Assembly (NCBI GenBank): GCA_963650485.1
Contig: CAVJLN010000012.1
Coordinates: 1-64,000, forward strand
Length of the DNA stretch: 64,000 bases
DNA from: Suilimivivens sp963650485
Lineage (GTDB): Bacteria > Bacillota > Clostridia > Lachnospirales > Lachnospiraceae
Direction of reading: 5' to 3'
In this document: piece after piece, positions 34,939-44,158 of the stretch
How positions within the stretch are numbered: the first letter of the stretch is position 1
Layout of the letters: the number at the start of each line of letters is the position of its first letter
The notes under the pieces: generated by a model
Seen by the model: only the letters and a program-made list of their open reading frames with translations
Told to the model about the DNA's origin: nothing
The model's database searches: none
Translations under genes and position numbers: made by a program

Positions 34939-34971
34939 AAAAGCTTGCTGCTTTGAAGCAGCAAGCTTTTT
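34939..34971 (+). terminator. terminator of the SCIFF-secDF operon
   Basis: AAAAGCTTGCTGCTT (34939-34953) and its perfect complement (34956-34970) form a 15-bp stem with a TG loop, ending in TTTTT. Confidence 0.9.
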
Positions 34972-35059
34972 AACTTAACAGGAAATAAATCAAACACTCC
35001 GTGTGGATGCGCAGCTCGCAGAGGAGAAATCAGTTGCTTTGCAACGCCGCTCGCGCGCG

Positions 35060-35087
35060 AAGAGTTCGCTTGCGAACTCTTTATTTT
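35060..35087 (+). terminator. second hairpin before recJ
   Basis: AAGAGTTCGC (35060-35069) pairs with GCGAACTCTT (35072-35081), followed by TATTTTAT. Upstream, GTTGC-TTT-GCAAC and GC-rich CGCGCGCG add more structure. It may be a second terminator or a leader hairpin of recJ. Confidence 0.6.
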
Positions 35088-35102
35088 ATATGGGAGTAGA
35101 AA

Positions 35103-36932
35103 ATGGCAAAATGGATGGTAGCTGCCAAGAAGGCAGATTTTAATGCGATTGCACAAAAATTTCATATATCACCGGTGCTGGCAAGGATCCTCCGAAACCG
35201 GGATCTTGTGACGGAAGAGGAGATTGACCGGTTTTTGAACGGGACACTTGCAGATCTGCATGATCCTTCTTTGTTGAAAGGAATGCAGGAGGCCGGTCAA
35301 TGTATTTTTCAAAAGATCGGGCAGAGGGCGAAAATCCGGATTATCGGGGATTACGATGTGGATGGTGTCTGCTCTGCCTATATTCTGTTACGGGGACTGC
35401 GGCTTCTTGGTGCCGATGTGGATACGGTGATTCCGCACCGGATGAAGGATGGGTATGGACTGAATGACCATCTGATTGAACAGGCGAAGGACGATGGTAT
35501 TGATACGATCCTTACCTGCGACAATGGAATTGCCGCAGCTGATCAGATCCGGCTTGCGAACACTTACGGAATGACGGTTATTGTGACCGATCACCATGAA
35601 ATTCCCTATGAGGAACAGGAGGGAGAACGGGTTTACCAGCTGCCGGAGGCTATTGCAGTGATTGATCCGAAGCGGGAGGATTGTCCATACCCTTATAAGC
35701 AGATCTGCGGAGCGGTGGTTGCTTATAAGCTGATTCAGTATCTGTTTTGGATGGCACAGAAGATCCAATGGACAGGGCAGAACGGTGAGTCTGCAGATTC
35801 GGAAGTAATTAAGGAGCTGTTGCAGGAGCTTTTAAGCTTTACAGCACTTGCGACAGTCTGTGATGTCATGGAATTAAGGGACGAAAACCGGATCATAGTG
35901 CGTGAGGGATTAAAAGAGATGGCGAAGACGACGAACTGTGGTCTGAAAGCACTTTTGCAGGTCAATGACCTGTATGGTAAGCCACTTTCCCCGTATCATG
36001 CAGGCTTCGTGATCGGACCGTGCCTGAATGCCACTGGACGTCTGGATTCCGCGAAGCGGGCACTGGAGCTTTTTGATGCTCCAACACTTCGGGAGGCGGC
36101 AGTGATTGCAGCAGACTTGACGAGTATGAATGAAAGCCGCAAGCAGATGACTGAGGACGGGGTAAGGCTTGCCACGCAACAGGTGGAGCAGGAGCTTTCC
36201 GGGGATGATATCCTTGTGGTATATCTGCCGGACTGTCATGAATCACTGGCAGGAATCATTGCTGGAAGAATCCGTGAGAAATATCATAAGCCTGTTTTTG
36301 TACTGACTAGTGCAGAAGAGGGCGTAAAGGGAAGCGGACGTTCGATTGAGGCGTATTCCATGTACGAGGAGATGAATAAGGTAAAGGAGCTGTTTGCTAG
36401 GTTTGGAGGACACAGACAGGCGGCAGGACTTACTCTGGCAGCGGAAGACGGATTCAATGACGAGCAGCTTGCCGACCGCTTCCGGAAGGCACTGAACGCC
36501 ATTTCGAGCCTGAAGGATAAGGATTTTGAAGAAGTGGTACATATCGATGTGCCCTTGCCTCTGCAGTTTATTGACCGGAAATTCCTTACCGAGCTGGAGA
36601 GGCTTGAACCGTTTGGAGTGGGAAATCCGAAGCCGCTTTTTGCAAGGAAGCAGATTCGTATTTTGTCCATGGCGAAGCTTGGAAAAACAGGGAAATACCG
36701 CAGAATCCGGATAGCGGATGAACAGGGAAACCATTATCAGGCAGTATACTTTGGTGATGGAGAAGAAATGGATCAGTATCTGATACAGAAATATGGAGAG
36801 GAACGGCTGATGCAGAGCTACCGGGGAGAACTTATTCAGGGACAGATGGAGATCAGCATGGTGTATTCTCCACAGGTCAATTCCTATAATGGGCGTGAGA
36901 GCATCCAGATTCTGATTCAGTATTATCAGTAA
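35103..36932 (+). CDS. recJ: RecJ single-stranded-DNA exonuclease
   Basis: The 609-residue protein has the DHH phosphoesterase motifs IIGDYDVDGVCSA (about 80-92) and TDHHEIP (about 162-168), AVIDPKRED, the DHHA1 domain (GSGRSIEAY and FGGHRQAAG near 400-440) and a C-terminal OB-fold region. RecJ degrades single strands 5' to 3' in recombination and mismatch or base-excision repair. The length is slightly above E. coli RecJ and shorter than some Firmicutes forms. GGGAG precedes ATG. Confidence 0.93.
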   Translation: MAKWMVAAKKADFNAIAQKFHISPVLARILRNRDLVTEEEIDRFLNGTLADLHDPSLLKGMQEAGQCIFQKIGQRAKIRIIGDYDVDGVCSAYILLRGLRLLGADVDTVIPHRMKDGYGLNDHLIEQAKDDGIDTILTCDNGIAAADQIRLANTYGMTVIVTDHHEIPYEEQEGERVYQLPEAIAVIDPKREDCPYPYKQICGAVVAYKLIQYLFWMAQKIQWTGQNGESADSEVIKELLQELLSFTALATVCDVMELRDENRIIVREGLKEMAKTTNCGLKALLQVNDLYGKPLSPYHAGFVIGPCLNATGRLDSAKRALELFDAPTLREAAVIAADLTSMNESRKQMTEDGVRLATQQVEQELSGDDILVVYLPDCHESLAGIIAGRIREKYHKPVFVLTSAEEGVKGSGRSIEAYSMYEEMNKVKELFARFGGHRQAAGLTLAAEDGFNDEQLADRFRKALNAISSLKDKDFEEVVHIDVPLPLQFIDRKFLTELERLEPFGVGNPKPLFARKQIRILSMAKLGKTGKYRRIRIADEQGNHYQAVYFGDGEEMDQYLIQKYGEERLMQSYRGELIQGQMEISMVYSPQVNSYNGRESIQILIQYYQ

Positions 36933-36994
36933 AGAATAAAAAGAGAACAGAGCAGAGAACAGTTCTGAGAATGATAAAGGAGAAGAGGAAGACC

Positions 36995-37921
36995 ATGATT
37001 ACGACAGTGACATTAAATCCTGCAGTGGATAAAACCATAACGACCTCAAGGCTTCTGCCCGGGCAGGTCAATCGCAGCGAAAGCGTGAAGAATATCGCAG
37101 GTGGAAAGGGCATTAATGTAACAAAGGTATTACGGCAGTATGGGGCTTCCGTATGTGCCCTTGGGTTTCTTGGAGGATATACAGGCCGATTTATCGAAGA
37201 ATATGTGGATGGTCTTGGGGCCTTGAGCGCTTTTACAAGGATTGAAGGAGAAACCCGTACCAGTACGAATGTTTTATCCCAGGATGGCTATGTGACGGAA
37301 ATCCTAGAGCCGGGTCCGACGATTACCGAAGAAGAAAAGGAACGGTTCCTACAGACCTATCAGGAAAAGCTTGCCGGAAGTGAGTTCATGGTGCTTTCCG
37401 GCAGTGTACCGAAAGGACTTTCCGCAGACATCTATGCACAGCTCATTGCACTTGCAGATGATCAGAAGATCCGCACCGTTTTGGATACCAGCGGGGAGCT
37501 GCTGGTGCAGGGAGTAAAGGCGAGGCCGTTTCTGATCAAGCCGAACACAAAAGAACTGGAATATCTTACCGGAAGGAAGTTAGGGGAGGCCGGCGAAATC
37601 AAGAGGGCTGCCTTGCAGCTTGTTTCGGAAGGAATTGCACATGTCCTAGTGTCCATGGGAGAAAAGGGCATACTGTATGCAGCGGAAGGAAAGTGTCTCC
37701 TTGCGAAAGCACCGAAGGTGAAAGCATTAAATACCGTCGGTTCCGGAGACAGTGCAGTAGCTGCAGCGATTATGGCGCTGCAGCAGGGGGCTTCCATGGA
37801 AGATACCTTGAGACTTTGCGTGGCAATATCGGCGGCGAATACGACAACCCTGGAAAATGCGGTAATTCCGAAAGAATACGCAGCAGAGCTTCTTACACAG
37901 ATACAGGTTACAGAGTTATAG
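36995..37921 (+). CDS. 1-phosphofructokinase/tagatose-6-phosphate kinase-like PfkB-family kinase
   Basis: The 308-residue enzyme opens MITTVTLNPAVDKT and has NIAGGKGINVTKVL, a GSVPKG loop, PNTKELEYLTG, VSMGEKG and the catalytic GSGDSAVAA (aspartate base). These mark the FruK/LacC branch of PfkB kinases, which phosphorylate fructose-1-phosphate or tagatose-6-phosphate. No PTS or lac genes are adjacent, so the substrate is open. ATG 36995 follows GGAGAAGAGG. It lies 62 bp after recJ and ends at a strong hairpin. Confidence 0.88.
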   Translation: MITTVTLNPAVDKTITTSRLLPGQVNRSESVKNIAGGKGINVTKVLRQYGASVCALGFLGGYTGRFIEEYVDGLGALSAFTRIEGETRTSTNVLSQDGYVTEILEPGPTITEEEKERFLQTYQEKLAGSEFMVLSGSVPKGLSADIYAQLIALADDQKIRTVLDTSGELLVQGVKARPFLIKPNTKELEYLTGRKLGEAGEIKRAALQLVSEGIAHVLVSMGEKGILYAAEGKCLLAKAPKVKALNTVGSGDSAVAAAIMALQQGASMEDTLRLCVAISAANTTTLENAVIPKEYAAELLTQIQVTEL

Positions 37922-37951
37922 GAATCCTGAATCAAAGGAAACAGATCAAAC

Positions 37952-37991
37952 AATAGCAAAGGCTCCCGGCATAACCGGGAGCCTTGCTATT
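37952..37991 (+). terminator. hairpin terminator after the PfkB-type gene
   Basis: AATAGCAA-A-GGCTCCCGG pairs with CCGGGAGCC-TTGCTATT, a 17-bp stem with one bulged A and a CATAA loop. There is no long T tail, so termination strength is uncertain. Confidence 0.7.
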
Positions 37992-38156
37992 CTTATGAGG
38001 GGGAGATAGTGAGTTATCAACTATCTATGGTGTTATCATACTGAATAAATGTGTTCAAAATGTGTCCGAAATCTAAAAAAAATAGAAAGAATCTTAACAA
38101 ATTCTTATCTCTGTAAAAAGCAGGCAAAAAAGAATTTTGCTCTCTTTCTTGTGACA

Positions 38157-38185
38157 TTGAAAAAAAGCTTCAATCATGCTATCTT
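38157..38185 (+). promoter_or_regulatory. possible promoter of murE
   Basis: TTGAAA (38157-38162) and TATCTT (38180-38185) have 17-bp spacing. The -35 lies in an inverted repeat ATTGAA-N-TTCAAT (38156-38174). A TATAAT at 38190 is an alternative -10 without a good -35. The rest of 37992-38236 shows nothing definite. Confidence 0.4.
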
Positions 38186-38236
38186 ATTATATAATGCTAG
38201 TCCTTATATGGATTATTATGCCCTGGAGGTGTGTTT

Positions 38237-39718
38237 ATGTTTGTATGTAAAGATTTACTTAAGGGACTTGACTACGAATGTGTGGCAGGTCAGGATACCA
38301 CAGAGGTTACGGAGGTCGTGATGGACTCCAGAAAGATTACAAAGGGATGTCTGTTTATCTGTATCTGCGGATATAAGACGGACGGACACGATTTTGCCAT
38401 AGAGGCCATACAGAAGGGTGCCAATGTGCTTGTCGTGCAGAAGGATATTGTACTTCCGGAAGGGTACGAGGCAACCATTATCAAAGTAGAGGATACCCGT
38501 TATGCGATGGCATTTATTTCGGCAGCTTATTTTGGCCATCCGGCAGACCGACTGAAGGTGATCGGAGTTACCGGAACGAAGGGGAAGACCACCACAACTT
38601 ACCTGATCAAGTCCATTTTAGAGCAGTCCGGCTACAAGGTAGGACTGATTGGAACGATTGAGACAGTGATTGGTGATGAGCATATCAAGGCCAACAATAC
38701 CACGCCGGAATCCTTCCTGTTACAGGAGTATTTCGCAAGAATGGAAAAGGCAGGCTGCGAAATTGTCGTTATGGAGGTGGCATCCCAGGGACTGAAATTA
38801 CATAGAACGCAGGGCTTTACCTTCGAGCTTGGCATATTTACCAATTTAGAGCCCGATCATATCGGACCGAATGAGCATGCGGACTTTGAAGAGTATCGGA
38901 TGTGCAAGGGATTATTGTTTAAACAGTGCCGCCATGGAATTGTAAATAAAGATGATGAGAATCTGCAAGAATTATTAAAGGGACATACCTGCACGATTGA
39001 AACCTATGGCTTTGACAAAACAGCAGACCTGTATGCAGAGGATTTAGAGCTGGTGAAAAAGCCCGGAGAGCTTGGCATTGATTTTCTGGTAAAGAGTAAT
39101 GTAGTGGATGCACCGGCAGATTTCCGCGTGGAGGTTCCGACTCCGGGGAGGTTTAGCGTTTACAATGCGTTAACGGCGATTGCCGTCTGTCGTCATTTCA
39201 AGGTATCCGTACCGCAGATCCAGAGGGCATTACTGTCTGCACATGTGCGCGGACGAATTGAGATGGTTCCGGTATCTCCCGATTTTACCCTGCTCATTGA
39301 CTATGCGCACAATGCCATGAGCTTAAAGAGCATTCTGACAACCTTACGGGAATATGAGCCGAAGCGGCTGGTATGTCTGTTTGGCTGTGGAGGGAACCGT
39401 TCCAAGCTCCGCCGTTATGAAATGGGCGAAGTAAGCGGTAAGCTTGCTGATCTTACCATTATCACATCGGATAATCCGAGAGATGAAGAACCGCAGGATA
39501 TTATCGATGACATCAAGATTGGTATGGCGAAAACGAACGGAAAATACGTGGAAATCTGTGACCGGAAGGAAGCAATTGCCTATGCGATCCATCATGGGCA
39601 GCCCGGAGACATCATCGTGCTTGCCGGCAAGGGACATGAGGATTATCAGGAAATCAAGGGTGTGAAGTACCCTATGGATGAACGGAATCTGATCCGGGAT
39701 ATCCTTGCAGGAAAATAG
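38237..39718 (+). CDS. murE: MurE, UDP-MurNAc-tripeptide synthetase (DAP-type)
   Basis: The 493-residue enzyme adds the third amino acid to the cell-wall precursor. It has the ATP loop GVTGTKGKTTTT, the central Mur-ligase region (NTTPESFLLQ, LEPDHIG) and the C-terminal SDNPRDE, where the DNPR motif marks meso-diaminopimelate-adding enzymes rather than lysine ones. This implies DAP-type peptidoglycan. ATG 38237 follows CTGGAGGTG at 8 bases. It stands apart from the dcw cluster at 52-64 kb and precedes priA by 33 bp. Confidence 0.95.
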   Translation: MFVCKDLLKGLDYECVAGQDTTEVTEVVMDSRKITKGCLFICICGYKTDGHDFAIEAIQKGANVLVVQKDIVLPEGYEATIIKVEDTRYAMAFISAAYFGHPADRLKVIGVTGTKGKTTTTYLIKSILEQSGYKVGLIGTIETVIGDEHIKANNTTPESFLLQEYFARMEKAGCEIVVMEVASQGLKLHRTQGFTFELGIFTNLEPDHIGPNEHADFEEYRMCKGLLFKQCRHGIVNKDDENLQELLKGHTCTIETYGFDKTADLYAEDLELVKKPGELGIDFLVKSNVVDAPADFRVEVPTPGRFSVYNALTAIAVCRHFKVSVPQIQRALLSAHVRGRIEMVPVSPDFTLLIDYAHNAMSLKSILTTLREYEPKRLVCLFGCGGNRSKLRRYEMGEVSGKLADLTIITSDNPRDEEPQDIIDDIKIGMAKTNGKYVEICDRKEAIAYAIHHGQPGDIIVLAGKGHEDYQEIKGVKYPMDERNLIRDILAGK

Positions 39719-39751
39719 AGTCTAACAAAATTTACAGAACAGGAATAAAGC

Positions 39752-41959
39752 ATGAATCATGGAACCTATGCAAATGTCATTATTGACATTTCCCATGAAA
39801 AAGTAGACAGACCGTTTCAATACCGGATTCCAGACTCTTTGAAGGAGAAGCTGGCCGTTGGAATGTGCGTACAGATTCCCTTCGGAACGGGAAACCGGAA
39901 GAGGAAGGGATATGTGATTGAAATTACCGACAAAAATGAATATCCAAAAGAGCGGATTAAGGAAATTGACGGAATCATTACCGATAATCTTCCGGCAGAG
40001 GCAGATGCCATCAGGCTGGCAGCCTGGATGCGGCAGACCTATGGATCAACCATGATCGCCGCACTTAAAACAGTGCTTCCGGTAAAGCGTGCCGTGAAGG
40101 CCGTTGAAAAGAAAAAGCTCCGTCGCATGTTGCCGGCAGAAGAGCTGACGGCCCTCCTTGGAGAGTGCATGAGGAAGCATCAGAACGCGAAGGTACGGGT
40201 ATTGCAGGAGCTTCTTACCGAAGAGGAGCTTCCCTATGAGCTGGTAACCGGCAAGCTGCATGTATCGGCTGCAACCTTAAACAGTCTGGTGAATCAGGGA
40301 GCAATTGCGATAGAGAGCGAAAGCTGTTACCGTAATCCGGTGAGCCTTACGGCCGGCACAGAGAATGAGCCGGAGCTGTCGGAAGAGCAGCGCTATATCA
40401 GGGAGCAGATTCTTGCCGATTATGATGAAAATATCCGTAAAACGTATCTCATTCACGGAATTACAGGAAGCGGTAAGACACTGGTTTATTTAGCTCTGAT
40501 TGAGGAAATGATAAAGAGGGGGAAACAGTGTATCGTGCTCATTCCGGAGATCGCCCTGACGTATCAGACGTTACTGCGGTTCTACAAACGTTTCGGGGAT
40601 CGCGTGTCGGTGATGAATTCCTCCCTTTCCAAGGGAGAGCGTTTTGATCAATGCGAACGGGCAAGAAAGGGCGAGGTTGATGTGATGATCGGGCCAAGGT
40701 CGGCGCTTTTTGTACCGTTTCCCAATCTTGGCATGATTGTGATTGATGAAGAGCATGAGGGGAGTTACATCAGCGAAACTGCCCCACGCTACCATGCAAG
40801 AGAAACCGCCGAGTATCTTGCATCCTTAAAGAATGCATCCCTGGTGCTGGGGTCGGCGACCCCGTCACTGGAGGCTTATTATAAAGCAAAAAAGGGTGAA
40901 TACCGGTTATTCACCATGAAAAACAGGAAAAACGGCGGAGAGCTTGCCAATGTCCGGATTGTGGATCTGCGGCAGGAGCTTCGGAAGGGAAATCGTTCGA
41001 TTTTCAGCAGTGAATTACGGGAACTGATCCGTGACCGGTTAGGGAAAAAGCAGCAGATCATGCTGTTTTTAAACCGTCGTGGGTATGCGGGCTTCGTGTC
41101 GTGCCGTTCCTGTGGCTATGTGATGAAGTGTCCGCACTGTGATGTATCCCTGTCCCAGCATATCGGAGGAAAGATGGTATGTCATTACTGTGGTTACGAA
41201 ACCGTCCAGCCGAAACGCTGCCCAGGCTGCAGTTCCAACTATATCCTAGGCTTCAAGGCAGGAACCCAGCAGATCGAGAGGCAGCTATATGAGCTGTTCC
41301 CGGGAATCCGGGTACTGCGAATGGACGGCGATACCACGAAGCAGAAGGGAAGCTTTGAGAAGATCCTGTCCGCTTTTGCGGAAGGGGAAGCGGATGTGCT
41401 TTTGGGAACCCAGATGATCGTCAAGGGACATGATTTCCCGAATGTGACTCTGGTCGGGGTACTTGCGGCAGATCTTTCGTTAAATGACAGCGATTACCGT
41501 GCCGGAGAAAAGACCTTTCAGCTTCTGACACAGGCCGAGGGACGCGCCGGGAGAGGAACACTTCCGGGAGAAGCCGTCATCCAGACCTACCGCCCGGAGC
41601 ATTACAGCATCCAGCAGGCAGCGAAGCAGGACTATGAAGCCTTTTATGAGGAAGAGATCATGTACCGGGAGCTGCTTCAATATCCACCGGCCGGCCATAT
41701 GTTGACGATTCTGGTGGTTTCGAAGGATGAAAAACGCTGCAAAGGACTGGCAGTACGGCTTGCCAGGGAAGCAGGAGCCTATGTCCATGTGGTCGGACCG
41801 TCCCCCGCAGCCGTATCGAAGGTCAAGGACTATTATCGCTATATGATTTATTTAAAATCCCTGAAGGAAGAGCCGCTCCGTCAGGCGAAGGAGTGTCTGG
41901 AAGCTCTTTTAAACGGCTTTGAATTAAAGACAGAAAATGTCATTTTTGATTATGAATAA
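39752..41959 (+). CDS. priA: PriA primosomal helicase
   Basis: The 735-residue protein restarts stalled replication forks. It has an N-terminal 3'-DNA-end binding domain (1-105), the helicase core with GITGSGKT and VIDEEHE (DEEH box), VLGSATPS, and a cysteine-rich zinc insertion (CRSCGYVMKCPHCD, then CHYCG and CPGC). C-terminal motifs (GTQMIVKGHDFPNV, QAEGRAGRG) are present. It is the first gene of the block that runs through def, fmt, rsmB and rlmN to rsgA. Confidence 0.97.
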   Translation: MNHGTYANVIIDISHEKVDRPFQYRIPDSLKEKLAVGMCVQIPFGTGNRKRKGYVIEITDKNEYPKERIKEIDGIITDNLPAEADAIRLAAWMRQTYGSTMIAALKTVLPVKRAVKAVEKKKLRRMLPAEELTALLGECMRKHQNAKVRVLQELLTEEELPYELVTGKLHVSAATLNSLVNQGAIAIESESCYRNPVSLTAGTENEPELSEEQRYIREQILADYDENIRKTYLIHGITGSGKTLVYLALIEEMIKRGKQCIVLIPEIALTYQTLLRFYKRFGDRVSVMNSSLSKGERFDQCERARKGEVDVMIGPRSALFVPFPNLGMIVIDEEHEGSYISETAPRYHARETAEYLASLKNASLVLGSATPSLEAYYKAKKGEYRLFTMKNRKNGGELANVRIVDLRQELRKGNRSIFSSELRELIRDRLGKKQQIMLFLNRRGYAGFVSCRSCGYVMKCPHCDVSLSQHIGGKMVCHYCGYETVQPKRCPGCSSNYILGFKAGTQQIERQLYELFPGIRVLRMDGDTTKQKGSFEKILSAFAEGEADVLLGTQMIVKGHDFPNVTLVGVLAADLSLNDSDYRAGEKTFQLLTQAEGRAGRGTLPGEAVIQTYRPEHYSIQQAAKQDYEAFYEEEIMYRELLQYPPAGHMLTILVVSKDEKRCKGLAVRLAREAGAYVHVVGPSPAAVSKVKDYYRYMIYLKSLKEEPLRQAKECLEALLNGFELKTENVIFDYE

Positions 41960-41998
41960 CTGTTCAGAATAGACAATTAACAGGAAAGGAGCCTTGAA

Positions 41999-42475
41999 AT
42001 GGCAATCAGAAACGTAAGAAAAATTGGAGATCCGGTTTTAAATAAGGTATGTAAGGAGGTCAAAGAGATCAACGATCGTACCAGAGAGCTGATCGATGAT
42101 ATGTTCGAAACCATGTATGAAGCAGATGGTGTGGGACTTGCGGCACCGCAGGTAGGAATTCTGAAACGAATTGTCGTGATTGATGTAACGGGAGAGGATC
42201 CGATTCTCTTAATTAATCCGGAGATTTTAAGCGCCGATGGTGAGCAGACCGGTTACGAAGGCTGCTTAAGTGTTCCGGGCAGAACCGGAATGGTGACCCG
42301 TCCGAATCATGTGAAGGTAAAGGCTTGCAATGAGGACATGGAAGAGTTTACCTTAGAAGGAGAGGAGCTTCTGGCGCGTGCAATCTGCCATGAGCTTGAC
42401 CATCTCGATGGAAAGCTTTATGTGGACTGCGTGGAAGGAGAACTGATGAATACCGAGGATCTGGAGGAAGAATAA
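41999..42475 (+). CDS. def: peptide deformylase
   Basis: The 158-residue enzyme has the three family motifs: GVGLAAPQVG, EGCLSVPG (metal cysteine) and HELDHLDG (two metal histidines and catalytic glutamate). It removes the formyl group from new proteins. AAAGGAG precedes ATG. The stop overlaps the fmt start by one base (TAATG). Confidence 0.97.
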   Translation: MAIRNVRKIGDPVLNKVCKEVKEINDRTRELIDDMFETMYEADGVGLAAPQVGILKRIVVIDVTGEDPILLINPEILSADGEQTGYEGCLSVPGRTGMVTRPNHVKVKACNEDMEEFTLEGEELLARAICHELDHLDGKLYVDCVEGELMNTEDLEEE

Positions 42476-43413
42476 TGAAGATTGTATATATGGGAACACC
42501 GGACTTTTCGGTGGCTCCGCTGAAGGCCATGATCGAAGCAGGACATACCATTACGGCGGTGGTGACACAGCCGGATAAGCAAAAAGGCCGTGGCAAGGAG
42601 GTTTCCATGACGCCGGTGAAGGAATGTGCACTTTCCTATGGCATTCCGGTGTTGCAGCCGGTAAAGATCAAGGCACCGGAGGCAGTGGAGGAGCTTAGGA
42701 AATACGAAGCTGATATTTTTGTTGTTGTGGCATTCGGACAGCTTCTGTCCGAAGAAATTTTGAATATGCCGAGGTTTGGATGCATCAATCTCCATGCTTC
42801 CCTGCTACCGAAATACCGTGGTGCAGCACCGATCCAGTGGGCGATTTTAAATGGAGATAAGGAAACCGGAGTCACCATCCAGCAGATGGAAAAGGGACTG
42901 GATACCGGTGATATGTTAAGCCGCGTGGTCGTTCCGATTGATGCAAAGGAAACCGGGGAAAGCCTGCATGACAAGCTGATGGCGGCAGGAGCAAAGCTTC
43001 TTGTAGAGACGCTTCCGCTGATCGAGGCAGGAAAGATTATGCCCGAAAAGCAGGATGAAAGCCTTGCAGACTTTTATGCAACGAAGCTGGATAAGGCGAT
43101 GGGACATATCGACTGGACGAAGCCGGCCGGAGTGATTGAACGGTTTGTACGGGGACTCAATTCCTGGCCGAGTGCGTACACTTATTATAAAGGCAAAACC
43201 TTAAAGATCTGGGATGCCGATGTGGTCGAAGGAAAGGAAGGAGCCGTTCCGGGAAGTGTTATACGGACAGGAAAGGAATTCTTCGATGTAGCCTGTGGGG
43301 AGGATGCCCTCCGGGTTCTGACTGTACAACTGGAAGGAAAGAAGAAAATGTCGGTAAAAGACTTCCTGTTAGGCTATGATGTCAGGGAAGAGATGTTACA
43401 ATCTGATCGATAA
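42475..43413 (+). CDS. fmt: methionyl-tRNA formyltransferase
   Basis: The 312-residue enzyme puts the formyl group on initiator Met-tRNA. It begins MKIVYMGTPDFSVAPL and has the catalytic region INLHASLLPKYRGAAPIQWA (Asn, His and later Asp in GLDTGDML). The C-terminal OB-fold tRNA domain is present. It is coupled to def by the TAATG overlap. Confidence 0.97.
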   Translation: MKIVYMGTPDFSVAPLKAMIEAGHTITAVVTQPDKQKGRGKEVSMTPVKECALSYGIPVLQPVKIKAPEAVEELRKYEADIFVVVAFGQLLSEEILNMPRFGCINLHASLLPKYRGAAPIQWAILNGDKETGVTIQQMEKGLDTGDMLSRVVVPIDAKETGESLHDKLMAAGAKLLVETLPLIEAGKIMPEKQDESLADFYATKLDKAMGHIDWTKPAGVIERFVRGLNSWPSAYTYYKGKTLKIWDADVVEGKEGAVPGSVIRTGKEFFDVACGEDALRVLTVQLEGKKKMSVKDFLLGYDVREEMLQSDR

Positions 43414-43425
43414 AGGAGGAAAATG

Positions 43426-44142
43426 ATGTATTACGGATATGATCCAACCTATATTTTAGTAATCATTGGGGCAATTCTTTCCATGATTGCCAGCAGCTTT
43501 GTAAAGAGTACCTACAGTAAATATTCACGGGTACAGAGCCGTACCGGAATGACGGGTGCACAGGCGGCACAGAGAATCCTGCAGATGTCCGGAATCAGTG
43601 ATGTACGCATCGAGCATGTGTCCGGACAGCTTACCGATCATTATGATCCATCCCAAAAGGTGGTTCGTTTATCAGACAGTGTATACGGAAGCACATCTGT
43701 TGCGGCAATCGGTGTAGCAGCCCACGAGTGCGGGCATGTGGTACAGCATCACAAAGGATATCTTCCGATGAAAATCCGCACCCTGCTTGTACCGGCAGCA
43801 AATCTGGGATCCAGGCTCGGACTTCCGATTGTTATTCTGGGGCTGATTTTAGGTTTGAATTTCCGGCTTCCGAGCGGAAATTACTTTTCGCTTGCACAGG
43901 TTGGTGTGTATATTTTTATCTTTGCGGTATTGTTCCAGATCGTAACACTGCCTGTAGAGTTTAATGCCTCAAGCCGTGCCCTGCATATGCTGAGGGATTA
44001 CGGAATGCTTGCGCCGGATGAGGTATCAGAGAGCGGCAAGGTATTAAAAGCTGCCGCCATGACCTATGTGGCAGCCGCAGCTGCCTCGGTATTGCAGCTT
44101 CTTCGTCTGATCATGCTGACGGGACGAAGAAGACGGGATTAG
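43426..44142 (+). CDS. YugP-type membrane zinc metallopeptidase
   Basis: The 238-residue protein has an N-terminal membrane helix, a zinc-protease helix AAHECGHVVQHH (HExxH form) near residue 98, and two or three further membrane helices. It matches the neutral zinc metallopeptidase family that includes YugP, and it commonly sits between fmt and rsmB in Clostridia. The substrate is unknown. ATG 43426 is preferred to 43423 because AGGAGG ends only 3 bases before the first. Confidence 0.9.
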   Translation: MYYGYDPTYILVIIGAILSMIASSFVKSTYSKYSRVQSRTGMTGAQAAQRILQMSGISDVRIEHVSGQLTDHYDPSQKVVRLSDSVYGSTSVAAIGVAAHECGHVVQHHKGYLPMKIRTLLVPAANLGSRLGLPIVILGLILGLNFRLPSGNYFSLAQVGVYIFIFAVLFQIVTLPVEFNASSRALHMLRDYGMLAPDEVSESGKVLKAAAMTYVAAAAASVLQLLRLIMLTGRRRRD

Positions 44143-44158
44143 CACAGGAGATACGAAG

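Noticed and set aside
38049..38321. 90-residue frame upstream of murE
   Set aside because: It overlaps the murE start and AT-rich leader, with no ribosome site; regulatory DNA is the simpler reading.
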